Source: BMS3BBIN04 sp964552465 (GTDB taxonomy: Bacteria > Electryoneota > Electryoneia > Electryoneales > Electryoneaceae). From it: a DNA stretch of 64,000 nucleotides. This document shows, one piece after another, positions 26,269-34,322 of the stretch; the first letter of the stretch is position 1, and each line of letters starts with the position of its first letter. The notes under the pieces are model-generated. The model did no database searches. It was not told where the DNA came from and saw nothing but the letters and a program-made list of their open reading frames with translations. Location of the stretch: the NCBI GenBank assembly GCA_964552465.1, contig CAZKGR010000005.1:62001-126000 (forward strand), in the 5' to 3' direction. A program made the translations under genes and the position numbers.

Positions 26269-27444
26269 TCACGGCTGAAAATTGAAGGAGTGGATGGTGA
26301 CGTGGTCGGACTCGCCGGAGACGGGCGGGTAGCCGAGGTAGAACCACAGGTTGAAGTGGAAGTCTTCGTCGTCAGGGGTGGGGATATCGTCCCCGGTGTA
26401 GATCCAGTGGTTGATCAGACTGCCGGGGCCGGGGTGGTCGCTGTGTCCGCTCCAACTGACAATTTCTATCCGGTCTGACCGCCATTCGATGCGATGGGTG
26501 GACGATTCGTCGTCCGTCATGTCGAATTGCACGATGTTGCCCGGCTGATCCCACGGCTGCACGACATATTGCATGTTGTTCCCCGGTCCGGCCAGCACCT
26601 GCGACCATTCGATGTCGATTTCCTCCCACGGATCGCCCTCATAGAGGAAGCCGCTGAAGGTTGTGTGATAGTCCAGCGAATCGACACGGCTGGCCAGCTT
26701 GTACGTGTAGTAACCGTATCCGAGGCAATAATCCAGTTCGACCTCGGCGGAATGCCAGCGCCCGTCACGGTACTCTGTTCTCAGATGCAGGCCGTCGTTA
26801 TCGACCCAGACCGCTGATTCCTGCGCGGAGAAATAGTTCGGGCCGGGTCCGACGGGATAGTCCTCAAAGTCTTTCACCCGCCAGATATACCCGCTGAAGT
26901 CAACGGTTCGGATGGACGGTTCGGGGTATTCAACCCACCCACGCACTCCGATGTCTGACGCCGGGTGGTCAAACCGTTGTGCGGTGGGTTCATACGTCTG
27001 ATCAACGACCAGTGCGACCATCCGATCCCACGGGTGCGTCCAGTTTGACCACGTTCCGTCGTTTTCGATAGGCGTGAACGGATCGTTTGACAGCGGCTGA
27101 ACATACCAGATGTTCGTCTTCGCCCACAGCACGACTCGGTGAACGTTGAGGTCTACGTTATTTGCGGTTCCTTGGACGTCCGTGTCGCCCGGCAGCAAAT
27201 CAACAAATCCTACTTTTGGCGGATGGCGTAGATTACCGATGATGCTGTCGCGCAGGGGGGCGTAATGCGGAAGTTTGTATCTGCTTATTTCCTGTCCTTC
27301 ATCGTCCTTAACAAGTGGTGCATTTGTCGCGTCACCGTCGGGATCGACAAGGGAATTATTGCCCGCGTTTTGTCCACAACTCCAAGCGAAAAGAGTTGCC
27401 AACAAAACGGTTAATAAAACAGCGTAACAACATTGCCTTTTCAT
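26269..27444 (-). CDS. GH16-like lipoprotein (putative beta-glucanase/lectin)
   Basis: A 391-residue protein with a lipoprotein signal (FAWSC, Cys23). Residues about 75-170 form an N-terminal beta domain with VVLWAKTNIWYVQP, also seen in front of some glycan-active proteins. Residues about 180-391 resemble the concanavalin A-like fold of glycoside hydrolase family 16, with WEEIDIEW at 273-280 supplying the ExDxE motif (Glu275, Asp277, Glu279). GH16 enzymes cleave beta-1,3 or mixed-link glucans and galactans. The identity beyond the motif is moderate, so a noncatalytic lectin remains possible. It would sit on the outer or inner membrane surface. No other polysaccharide gene is adjacent. Confidence 0.65.
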   Translation of the reverse strand: MKRQCCYAVLLTVLLATLFAWSCGQNAGNNSLVDPDGDATNAPLVKDDEGQEISRYKLPHYAPLRDSIIGNLRHPPKVGFVDLLPGDTDVQGTANNVDLNVHRVVLWAKTNIWYVQPLSNDPFTPIENDGTWSNWTHPWDRMVALVVDQTYEPTAQRFDHPASDIGVRGWVEYPEPSIRTVDFSGYIWRVKDFEDYPVGPGPNYFSAQESAVWVDNDGLHLRTEYRDGRWHSAEVELDYCLGYGYYTYKLASRVDSLDYHTTFSGFLYEGDPWEEIDIEWSQVLAGPGNNMQYVVQPWDQPGNIVQFDMTDDESSTHRIEWRSDRIEIVSWSGHSDHPGPGSLINHWIYTGDDIPTPDDEDFHFNLWFYLGYPPVSGESDHVTIHSFNFQP

Positions 27445-27679
27445 CTCACACTCACCACAGGCATTGAAATAGAGGTCGCCAGATCCTTTTGTTTCAAAAG
27501 CAGTGTAGCCTCAACTTCGCGAGATATGCAACCTGATTCAGCGTATGATGTCAGACCGAACAGGGTGGGCCGGAGCTAACGCCACAGAGCCATCTGTCGT
27601 GTGGATAGAGTGTCGAAGCCGTGATGGACATCCCCACCACGGGCAAAGACTGTTGTGGACGACGAATTGTGAATCGTGC

Positions 27680-29260
27680 TCATCGTGCCATGCGTCGCCG
27701 CCTCAACTTACGCACAACCAGCCAGACCGTGATGATGAGCGCCAATAGGATGATCGTCACGACCGCAAGCCCGAGCTTCATCATTGACGGATAACTGAAC
27801 TGGACCGCGAAGCTCATCGGCGCGTAGACAAACCGCGAATCGTCCACTTCGCCGCGGTCATAAAACGTTCGCAACATATGAACAAGCGCGTCTCGCTGCT
27901 TTCCCCATACATCTCCGCTATGGCCGAACTCTTTCAGTATGACCTGGTGACCGTTTGGAAGGTGGGGCAGGAGCTCGTCCCGGGCGAAACGTGCGGGCGT
28001 GGAAATATCAATATTTCCGCTGATGAGCAGCGTTTCCGTGTCGGAGGGGCGCACATGTCGCAGCGAGTCGGGAATCACTTTGGCTGGCCAACCTTGAGCG
28101 GCTGCGACTCCTAGCAACGATGCTGGCGCACCGATGATGGATTCGGGCGGCATGAACTCCGCATATGGATCGCTACCCGGCGCGAACACGTAATCCGCGC
28201 TCACCGCCTTTGCCGCGCTTTCGCCCCAGACCGAAGCGCCGGGAACCATGAAGTCGATAGCCATTGACAACAACGCGATACCGCTCCAGTCACCCTCGCT
28301 GGCAGCAATCCAGGCGTCGAAAACAGCCGGCGCTGAACTCGTGTGATAGAGCATCATGAATGTTCCCATCAGGACATTGCCGCGTTTGATGGGAAATAAC
28401 AGCCAGCGGTCTGGCATGTCGCGAGCGATGACATGGATAGTTTCGGCGAGATCGTCCACACGCCCGCCGTGTTCCACGTCTTCCTTGTATAGCTCAGAGT
28501 AATAGCGGATCTGGTCATCGATCGTATCCGCCCGCCACTCGAAATGACCCGGCGGATTGACCGCGATCATGGCTGATCTGAAGATGCTTTCCGGATACAT
28601 CCAGTCATACAGCATCGCCAACCGGGTACCGTAACTGCCACTCAACAGGTTGATCTGGCCATACCCGAGCGCGACGCGGACATCTTCAACGTCATGGATG
28701 ACTTCGGTGACAGTGTAGCCGTCCGTATCGACGCCAGCGTCCTGATGACGTTTGGCACACCGGGCATACGCGTCAGCCAGGAGGTCGAGTGTTGCCCGTT
28801 CGACGAGATCGCCAGGCGGATTCTTGAAAAACTCGTCGATTTCGGGGCCGTCAAGGAAAACGGAACCGTCCACACCACGATAACCGACCAACACAATGTC
28901 ATGGTTGCCGCTCAGTTCAGATACGAACCGGTACTCGTCAATGTTTGTTATGCCGGGGCCACCATTGAGGAAGAAGATCGGTTCTAATGAACTGTTCCCT
29001 GTGGCATGAATTTGCGTTATCGGGATCGAAATCAAGCGAGAGGCCGGATTGTCCCGGTTCTCGGGAACGACGATGAAGCCGGTGTGGCAGAGGAATTCTG
29101 TATCATTTGACATGTAAACGTTAGCCTGAAGCTCGATGTCACCGGCTTTGGCGTCAGGCGGGATTGAAAAGTCAGGCTGCTCTTGATTGGTCACGCAGGA
29201 GGTTTGCATCAGGGACAAGCAAATGCTGGCAAGTAGCATGAGTTTTCGGTTAAGATTCAT
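27680..29260 (-). CDS. Alpha/beta-hydrolase lipoprotein (S33-like, TAP C-terminal domain)
   Basis: A 526-residue protein with a lipoprotein-type N-terminus (Cys22 in MQTSC). The hydrolase fold begins with FFLNGGPGI, typical of S33 proline iminopeptidase relatives. The nucleophile elbow is GSYGT with Ser209, and a probable Asp and His fall in SGNIDISTP and EFGHSGD, in the TAP-like C-terminal part. A single hydrophobic helix (about 495-517) and a basic RKLRRRRMAR tail follow, which is unusual and could anchor the protein by its C-terminus. The ATG is preceded by a GGGGGG run. Peptidase or esterase activity is likely; substrate unknown. Confidence 0.8.
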   Translation of the reverse strand: MNLNRKLMLLASICLSLMQTSCVTNQEQPDFSIPPDAKAGDIELQANVYMSNDTEFLCHTGFIVVPENRDNPASRLISIPITQIHATGNSSLEPIFFLNGGPGITNIDEYRFVSELSGNHDIVLVGYRGVDGSVFLDGPEIDEFFKNPPGDLVERATLDLLADAYARCAKRHQDAGVDTDGYTVTEVIHDVEDVRVALGYGQINLLSGSYGTRLAMLYDWMYPESIFRSAMIAVNPPGHFEWRADTIDDQIRYYSELYKEDVEHGGRVDDLAETIHVIARDMPDRWLLFPIKRGNVLMGTFMMLYHTSSAPAVFDAWIAASEGDWSGIALLSMAIDFMVPGASVWGESAAKAVSADYVFAPGSDPYAEFMPPESIIGAPASLLGVAAAQGWPAKVIPDSLRHVRPSDTETLLISGNIDISTPARFARDELLPHLPNGHQVILKEFGHSGDVWGKQRDALVHMLRTFYDRGEVDDSRFVYAPMSFAVQFSYPSMMKLGLAVVTIILLALIITVWLVVRKLRRRRMAR

Positions 29261-29431
29261 TAGAATTACGCCCCCCGTTTGCTTTCACATCAGTCGCACA
29301 ACTCAATACATCCCTCTCACAATACGCAATAATCGAGTCACTTACTCCGCTCCGTCCAATCGCCAGATGGAGAGGGTTGTGTTTCCCAATTAATCCAAGC
29401 CCTTGCGGACAGGTCGTTACGGATTTCTGGT

Positions 29432-29671
29432 CTACGCGTCGGGATTGAACGGGCCGAACTCGTCACCCGGTAATGCGAACAGGGCTTCAACCGTCGTTGA
29501 CAGTTTCTGTGCCAGCTTCAACGCCAGCACCGTTGACGGGACGAACCTGCCAGTCTCGATTGAGTTGATTGTTTTGCGCGCAACACCGACCTGGTTCGCC
29601 AGCTCTTCCTGCGTCCAGTCCTTCAACGCTCGGTAAGCTTTGATCCGATTCTGCAGCCGAGGTTCGTTCAC
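29432..29671 (-). CDS. XRE-family helix-turn-helix regulator
   Basis: A 79-residue DNA-binding protein consisting of one Cro/C1-type helix-turn-helix (LQNRIKAYRAL to LSTTVEALF). The pattern WTQEELANQVGVARKTINSIETG is classic for regulators of this class. The GTG at 29671 overlaps the stop of the upstream membrane gene (4 bp overlap) and has a GGGAGGG site. It forms a two-gene unit with the membrane protein and probably represses it; an inverted repeat at 30123-30147 is a candidate operator. Confidence 0.9.
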   Translation of the reverse strand: MNEPRLQNRIKAYRALKDWTQEELANQVGVARKTINSIETGRFVPSTVLALKLAQKLSTTVEALFALPGDEFGPFNPDA

Positions 29672-30111
29672 GCGCCGTCCCTCCCGAGCCACAGCGAGCT
29701 GGCGAGGAAGACAATCGCGCCGAACAGGGTAGTTGTCGATACCATCTGCACCTGGCTTGGTGGTATGGCAAAGCCCGAGACAAAGTGAAGCAGCAGCAGG
29801 AAAAGGATGGTTCCGAAGAACGCGTTCCGCCACGACAGAAGTCGCTGGTACAGGCTCAGCTCGTCCTCGAGCGCCTGTCGCAGCTCCGGGTTACGTTGGA
29901 TCTTCACTTCGAGGAACACGTTGTAGATGATGGTCGGAATGTGGATGATCAGGACGCCCAGCATCCACACGCTCGCGTTCTCGAACCCATCCGCAGTCGC
30001 ACCGACAACCTGGCTCAGCCAATCGCCAACTTGAATCAGGAAATACAGGCACAGCGCGATCAAGTGGACGCGGTAGACCGCACGTCTTCGTTTTAGGTAG
30101 GTATCACTCAT
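29668..30111 (-). CDS. Small integral membrane protein paired with an XRE regulator
   Basis: A 147-residue protein with four predicted membrane helices (about 14-35, 46-66, 97-117, 124-142). A polar charged loop, QRNPELRQALEDELSLY, lies between helices 2 and 3. It resembles the DUF2178-type membrane proteins that are commonly encoded beside small XRE regulators, though I could not confirm the family. Its stop codon overlaps the start of the regulator by 4 bp, a typical coupled arrangement. Function is unknown; such pairs are widespread in bacteria and archaea. Confidence 0.75.
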   Translation of the reverse strand: MSDTYLKRRRAVYRVHLIALCLYFLIQVGDWLSQVVGATADGFENASVWMLGVLIIHIPTIIYNVFLEVKIQRNPELRQALEDELSLYQRLLSWRNAFFGTILFLLLLHFVSGFAIPPSQVQMVSTTTLFGAIVFLASSLWLGRDGA

Positions 30112-30122
30112 GGCGACCTCTG

Positions 30123-30147
30123 GGTGTTATTATGTAACCTAAACACC
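30123..30147 (-). promoter_or_regulatory. Inverted repeat upstream of the membrane/XRE pair
   Basis: GGTGTT and AACACC are separated by a 13 bp AT-rich spacer, starting 12 bp before the ATG of the membrane protein gene. The position suits an operator for the XRE regulator, by inference only. Confidence 0.4.
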
Positions 30148-30389
30148 TCAATATAGGCTCTGTATGCCCCGCATGTCAATTGTCATTTATCGCGTTAAAG
30201 CCAGGCGATTCCTGCCACGGTCACATCAATCGCCCGCATCCACGCTCATCAAGCACCAGGGATATCAACCATTCAATCGGGGGAGGTTGATATGTGTCAG
30301 CGAAGACCGCATGTTATGTAGCAGGATCGAGCAGCGGCTACTGTATTAACGTTTTCAACATAACGATGCGACCACTGGGGGAAAGCAAA

Positions 30390-31097
30390 GTGTTGAACGG
30401 TTTACTGCGAACGTGCCGACTGAAATCTCAAATGATCATGTTATTTATGGTGTTGATCGCTGCATTATTGTTCAGCGGTTGTGCAGCACACAGCAGCCTT
30501 GAGCCAATTGGGCAGGGGAATACGGGTTTGAGCGTGGGGGGAATCGGATATCCCTTATATCCGACCGTCGAGCTAAGATACGGAGTCACTGACTGGATGG
30601 ATGTTGGCGGTGGTATACACTTGTCACCGCTGCTTGACGATGGCTTTGGTGGCGATTTGAAGGCTACAATATTCCCGTTCGGCACCGCGCCTGAAAAATC
30701 TTATACCCAAGCGTATTGGCTGATCCGTCCCACATTTGGATTGCAGTTTGGCTACACTCACGTGGCATATCCATTTGACGCCGATCCACTGATGATTGGC
30801 CGAATCACGCCGACGCTTGCCTGGCCGACACCCATCGGGAGCCTGTTTACCGGGGCAGATTTCGCAATAGTGGAAACCCCAATTGAACGGATTTCCATCC
30901 CATTTATCGGCACAGGTCCCGACATCGATCCAATTTACATGATTAATCCGTTTCTCGGTCACAGGTTCAAACTGAGCGATACGTTTTATTTCAGTGCGGA
31001 AGCACAGGCGTATTTTGATGCGGACACAGGTGATGGTCCCGTTTTGGCGGCAGCGTTTCTAACGTTTGAATGGGAATTTGGACATTCGGATGATTAG
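30390..31097 (+). CDS. Outer-membrane-type lipoprotein of unknown function
   Basis: A protein of about 235 residues with a lipoprotein signal ending LLFSGC. The mature part is rich in Gly, aromatic residues and alternating polar-hydrophobic strands (VELRYGVTDWMDVGGGIHL, LIRPTFGLQFGYTH, YFSAEAQAYF), as in a small beta-barrel. No family was recognised. The start is uncertain: GTG 30390 lies 8 bp after GGGGG and gives a normal signal peptide, while GTG 30294 also has a strong GGGGGAGG site but would add 32 extra residues. The gene is unlinked to its neighbours by strand. Confidence 0.65.
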   Translation: MLNGLLRTCRLKSQMIMLFMVLIAALLFSGCAAHSSLEPIGQGNTGLSVGGIGYPLYPTVELRYGVTDWMDVGGGIHLSPLLDDGFGGDLKATIFPFGTAPEKSYTQAYWLIRPTFGLQFGYTHVAYPFDADPLMIGRITPTLAWPTPIGSLFTGADFAIVETPIERISIPFIGTGPDIDPIYMINPFLGHRFKLSDTFYFSAEAQAYFDADTGDGPVLAAAFLTFEWEFGHSDD

Positions 31098-31224
31098 CGC
31101 GGTTGTCTATCAGTAGGACCGTACTGAACATGAGTGGCCAGGGAACATTTGCCTGCTTCCTGATTCGAATCAGGGTCATTTCAATCCAGACCGATTCCAG
31201 CAGTTCTGCGCGTCTCCTCCCAGC

Positions 31225-31488
31225 CTATTTGTTCCACTCCATCCAGTCATCACGATCGCGGTCAGGAGGTGTTGGCACCGATTCCTCCGATTCATTTGGT
31301 GGCACGTCTTCCTGTACAGGTTCAAGCGGTCCGTGCTGAAGCCGTTGATAATCTGTCAACGGGATCAGCACCCCGGCGACTTTATCGCGCCGGTGAATTT
31401 CGATGTGAACCCCCTTGTATTCGACCCGGTTGAGGGCTTCACGCAGGTCGGCGCGTAGTTCGCTGGCCTGGATACGTTCGATGGGCAT
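31225..31488 (-). CDS. Phd/YefM-family antitoxin without partner toxin
   Basis: An 87-residue protein. Residues 1-55 match the Phd/YefM antitoxin fold: ASELRADLREALNRVEYKGVHIEIHRRDKVAGVLIPLTDYQRL. The tail (about 56-87) is acidic and proline rich and ends WMEWNK; this is the region that would wrap a toxin. No RelE, Doc or other toxin gene lies on either side. The ATG at 31488 has GGGAG upstream. GTAC-N5-GTAC boxes upstream resemble the TGTACA-type sites bound by YefM-like proteins, which supports autoregulation. It could be an orphan regulator. Confidence 0.8.
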   Translation of the reverse strand: MPIERIQASELRADLREALNRVEYKGVHIEIHRRDKVAGVLIPLTDYQRLQHGPLEPVQEDVPPNESEESVPTPPDRDRDDWMEWNK

Positions 31489-31518
31489 GACTGACTCCCG
31501 TGCTTCACAGCATTTGAC

Positions 31519-31531
31519 GTACAAAACGTAC
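31519..31531. promoter_or_regulatory. GTAC-N5-GTAC box before the Phd-type antitoxin
   Basis: The 13 bp site GTACAAAACGTAC lies 30 bp upstream of the antitoxin ATG. Two related boxes follow at steps of exactly 96 bp. It is a plausible autoregulatory operator, by position and by resemblance to YefM sites. Confidence 0.5.
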
Positions 31532-31614
31532 ACAGATCAGAGATACAATCCAAGAATTACTTTCGAGCTCCGACATGTCAGTCGGGAGGTTCCGATTGTC
31601 AGAACATCACAAGA

Positions 31615-31723
31615 GTACATAATGTACATTATTTAGAAAAACAACAGAAGGATCTTTTGTTGTGGACAAAAAAGAAACAACAAGAACACAGGTGTTGTTT
31701 TTCTGTTAATGTACATAACGTAC
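31615..31723. repeat. 109 bp MITE-like inverted-repeat element
   Basis: The left end begins GTACATAATGTACATTA and, after three bases, AGAAAAACAACA (to 31646). The right end is the near-perfect complement: TGTTGTTTTTCT (31693-31704), then TAATGTACATAACGTAC. The arms are about 31-32 bp, with only a few mismatches. There is no open frame inside and no obvious target-site duplication. It may be a miniature transposable element or a large palindromic regulatory site. Confidence 0.7.
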
Positions 31724-31881
31724 ATAAACGTGGTACGGCGTTTGCCGCACTTGCTTGCAAGAGCTGATTTGCCAACGCTGATTACTTGAGATAGTCCCTG
31801 TTGTTGAAGCGCTGGCGCTGAGAGGTGCGAATCCGCGTTGGTGAAGCCAACACGGGCAAGATCATACTCATCTTCTCCCGA

Positions 31882-32979
31882 CTATTCAAATATCTCGCGT
31901 AGCACTTTTTCCAGCACATCCATCTCTGCTGGTGTGCCAATGGTGATACGGACACAGTGCGGTAGCCGGAACGGAACCATCGGCCGGGCGATGACACCGT
32001 GTTGGAGCAATTCGTCGCTGATTTCGGCGGCACGTTTGGCCGATTCGAACGGGACCAGCGTGAAATTCGCAACACTGTCTGTATGTGGCAGTTTGAGTTC
32101 GTCCAGCAGGCTGTGAAGGCGGCTCATTCCATCGCGATTCGTTCTCAATGTGGTCGCGAGGAACTCGTGATCATCGAGTGCGGCGATTCCTGCGGCTTCA
32201 CTCATAAGCGCGGGTTCGAACGGCAGCTTTACTTTGAGGATGGTGTTGATTATGTCCGGGTGTGCGACACCATAGCCGATACGTGCTGCCGCGAGGCCGT
32301 ACGCCTTGGAAAACGTGCGTAAAGTCAGTACTTGCGGGTGCCTGGTCGTGAGAGAATCGGGATAGTCTGCGGCGAAATCACTGGCGTAATCGTAGTAGGC
32401 TTCGTCGATAATGACCATCGGTCCATCGGGCAGACGGTCGAGGAAATCTCTCCAATCGTCCGCACGGAACGCTGTCCCGGTCGGATTGTTCGGGTTGGCG
32501 ATGTAGATCAGTTTGGTCTGATCGGTGACGGCGGCGAGGATGCCTTCCAAATCATATACGTAGTCATCAGTCAACGTGACCGTTTTAGTGACCAGGCTCA
32601 TTGCATTGGCGATGACATAGAACCCGATGAACGTCCCCTCAGCGGTGATGACTTCGTCACCAGCTTGCAGGTATCCACGTATGGCGGCGAGCAGCACGCC
32701 TTCGCTTCCGGCACCGACCGCTATCTCGTCCAGGCTGACACCGTGATGTTCAGCCAGCTTTTTACGCAGACTCAGTCCGGTCCGTGGGTAGCGGCTGACA
32801 TCCTGTGACGCCTGCACCATCGCCTCGACAGCTTTCGGTGACGATCCCAACGGATTTTCGTTGGACGCGAGTTTGATGATGTGTTCGAGGCCGAATTCTT
32901 CACGGATTTCTTCGATGGATCGTCCAGGCTGGTAGGCTTTCAGCGACTGGATGTGCGCGGGGACGCGTGGGGTGTTCAC
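31882..32979 (-). CDS. hisC: Histidinol-phosphate aminotransferase
   Basis: A 365-residue PLP enzyme of aminotransferase class I/II that converts imidazole acetol phosphate and glutamate to histidinol phosphate. The SNENPLGSSP segment near residue 40, the NPNNPTGT block at 162-169, DEAYYDYA at 192-199 and the PLP lysine Lys225 in TFSKAYGLA all match. It starts at a GTG. No other histidine gene is nearby, so it is a scattered pathway member; closely related enzymes also act on aromatic amino acids, so the assigned substrate is likely but not certain. Confidence 0.9.
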   Translation of the reverse strand: MNTPRVPAHIQSLKAYQPGRSIEEIREEFGLEHIIKLASNENPLGSSPKAVEAMVQASQDVSRYPRTGLSLRKKLAEHHGVSLDEIAVGAGSEGVLLAAIRGYLQAGDEVITAEGTFIGFYVIANAMSLVTKTVTLTDDYVYDLEGILAAVTDQTKLIYIANPNNPTGTAFRADDWRDFLDRLPDGPMVIIDEAYYDYASDFAADYPDSLTTRHPQVLTLRTFSKAYGLAAARIGYGVAHPDIINTILKVKLPFEPALMSEAAGIAALDDHEFLATTLRTNRDGMSRLHSLLDELKLPHTDSVANFTLVPFESAKRAAEISDELLQHGVIARPMVPFRLPHCVRITIGTPAEMDVLEKVLREIFE

Positions 32980-33086
32980 GTCTGCTTCCTCATGCTGGTG
33001 AATCTGTGTAAACGTCTGCCTCGGGGGTTTTGGAAGGTAGCCGAGACGGGGTTATCGGGCAAGCGTGCGGGAGGCGGATATGTGGG

Positions 33087-33118
33087 GTGGCCCGACTTGC
33101 TACGTCAAGTCGGGTGTC
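33087..33118. repeat. Variable-arm hairpin repeat, exact copy of 6117 element
   Basis: CCCGACTTG/CAAGTCGGG arms with a CTACGT loop, flanked by GTGG and TGTC. Arms, loop and flanks match the copy at 6117-6147. A second hairpin (CCTGTGAA/TTCACAGG) lies just right of it at about 33134-33164. Confidence 0.8.
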
Positions 33119-33232
33119 ACGAATTTACACATGCCCCTGTGAATCCGGCGCAGTCTGTTCACAGGGATGAGCGATTCGTTTAGACTTGTGGATGATCCGC
33201 GATAGCCGTCTACGACGGACTATCACGGACAC

Positions 33233-33282
33233 CTTCCATAGCCCATAGCCCATAGCCCATAGCTCACAGCTCACAGCTCGTC
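33233..33282. repeat. CATAGCC/CACAGCT tandem tract at the end of the FabK-like gene
   Basis: An approximately 9-10 bp unit (CCATAGCC, then GCTCACA) repeats about five times. It runs into the last codons and stop of the gene starting at 34254, so the stop codon itself lies inside a repeat unit. Related words occur at 6448 and 23403. Confidence 0.75.
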
Positions 33283-34254
33283 GCCAGCGCCTTCACCAAG
33301 CTGGTCCTGGACGGCATCAACGGTCTCATGCACCAACCGATCCACTAATTCCGACGCGGACGGGATGTCGTGAATCAGACCGGAACCCTGCCCGGCTTCG
33401 ACCTGGCCTTCGTCCAGATCGCCTTCGAAGATGCCGTGCATCTCACGTTTCGTACCGAGTATCTCGCGCAGCTCATCATCAGATGCACCAGCCGCCTCGG
33501 CTGCGGCAACGCGTTCGGTCCACTTGTTGCGGATCATCCGTGCCGGGCCGATTCTGGCGAGATGGAGAACTGTATCGCGGTCGCCGGCGTTGAGCACAGC
33601 CTGCTTGTAATTGTTGTGGGCGCTGGATTCGACGGTTGCGGCGAAACGGGTGCCGATCTGGACACCGTCCGCGCCAAGCATTAGCGCGGCAGCGATCCCG
33701 CGACCGTCCGCGATACCACCGGCAGCGAGTACAGGAATCGAAACAGCGTCAACCACCTGCGGAATCAATGCCATGGTGGTGATCATGTCCGCACCGTTAT
33801 GTCCACCGGCTTCGAATCCTTCGGCGACGACGGCGTCGCACCCCGCAGCTTCAACTTTCCGGGCGAGTGTTACTGAGGGGACGACGTGCGCGACCTTGAC
33901 ACCAGCCTCCTGCAAAGTTGGCGTGAACCGCTTCGGACTGCCGGCGGACGTGAACACTATTCGCACGTTGTTATCCAGAACGACCTGCACGAGTTCATCG
34001 ACATCACCGCGCATCATCGGAACATTCACGCCGAACGGTTTATCTGTCAACGATTGGGCTTTGCGAATGTGTTGATCGAGAAGATCAGGCTTCATTGATC
34101 CTGAACCGATGAGACCAAGCCCGCCTGCGTTGGATACAGCCGCGGCTAGTTTCGCTCCGGACGCCCAGATCATGCCGCCCTGAATAATCGGGTACTCGAT
34201 TCCGAACAGATGTTGAATGCGATAGCCTTGGAACGGCCATTCGGCTGAAGACAT
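33271..34254 (-). CDS. FabK / nitronate monooxygenase family flavoprotein
   Basis: A 327-residue TIM-barrel FMN enzyme. The N-terminus has IEYPIIQGGMIWAS, the centre AVVAEGFEAGGHNG with the active-site His, and the phosphate-binding VLAAGGIADGRGIAAALMLGADGVQIGTRF. Members are either enoyl-ACP reductases (FabK, type II fatty acid synthesis) or nitronate monooxygenases that detoxify nitroalkane oxidation products. Sequence alone does not separate them here. ATG 34254 follows GGAG. The next gene upstream ends with a terminator immediately before the start, so it is transcribed on its own. Confidence 0.8.
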   Translation of the reverse strand: MSSAEWPFQGYRIQHLFGIEYPIIQGGMIWASGAKLAAAVSNAGGLGLIGSGSMKPDLLDQHIRKAQSLTDKPFGVNVPMMRGDVDELVQVVLDNNVRIVFTSAGSPKRFTPTLQEAGVKVAHVVPSVTLARKVEAAGCDAVVAEGFEAGGHNGADMITTMALIPQVVDAVSIPVLAAGGIADGRGIAAALMLGADGVQIGTRFAATVESSAHNNYKQAVLNAGDRDTVLHLARIGPARMIRNKWTERVAAAEAAGASDDELREILGTKREMHGIFEGDLDEGQVEAGQGSGLIHDIPSASELVDRLVHETVDAVQDQLGEGAGDEL

Positions 34255-34273
34255 GTTAGATGCTCCGTGAATG

Positions 34274-34303
34274 AAAAAACCCCGACTTGCGAACAAGTCG
34301 GGG
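34274..34303 (-). terminator. Terminator built from a variable-arm hairpin
   Basis: On the minus strand CCCCGACTTG (10 bp) pairs with CAAGTCGGGG around a 4 nt loop and is followed by six Ts. It sits 19 bp after the stop of the 34323-34742 gene. The arms are the same as those of the dispersed hairpins at 6120 and 33091. Confidence 0.85.
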
Positions 34304-34322
34304 CAAACTTACGTACACCATC

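Larger units (their letters stand above)
31489..31881. other. 393 bp gene-free region upstream of the antitoxin
   Basis: No gene is seen. It holds three GTAC-N5-GTAC boxes (31519-31531, 31615-31627, 31711-31723), a 109 bp inverted-repeat element (31615-31723), a small CCGAC/GTCGG hairpin at 31571-31586, and an inverted copy of the CCGCGTTGG/CCAACACGG repeat at 31833-31855 close to the hisC stop. The middle part is AT-rich. Confidence 0.75.

Noticed and set aside
31615..31723. GTAC boxes as a CRISPR array
   Set aside because: Only three short units, an inverted arrangement for two of them, and no cas gene nearby.
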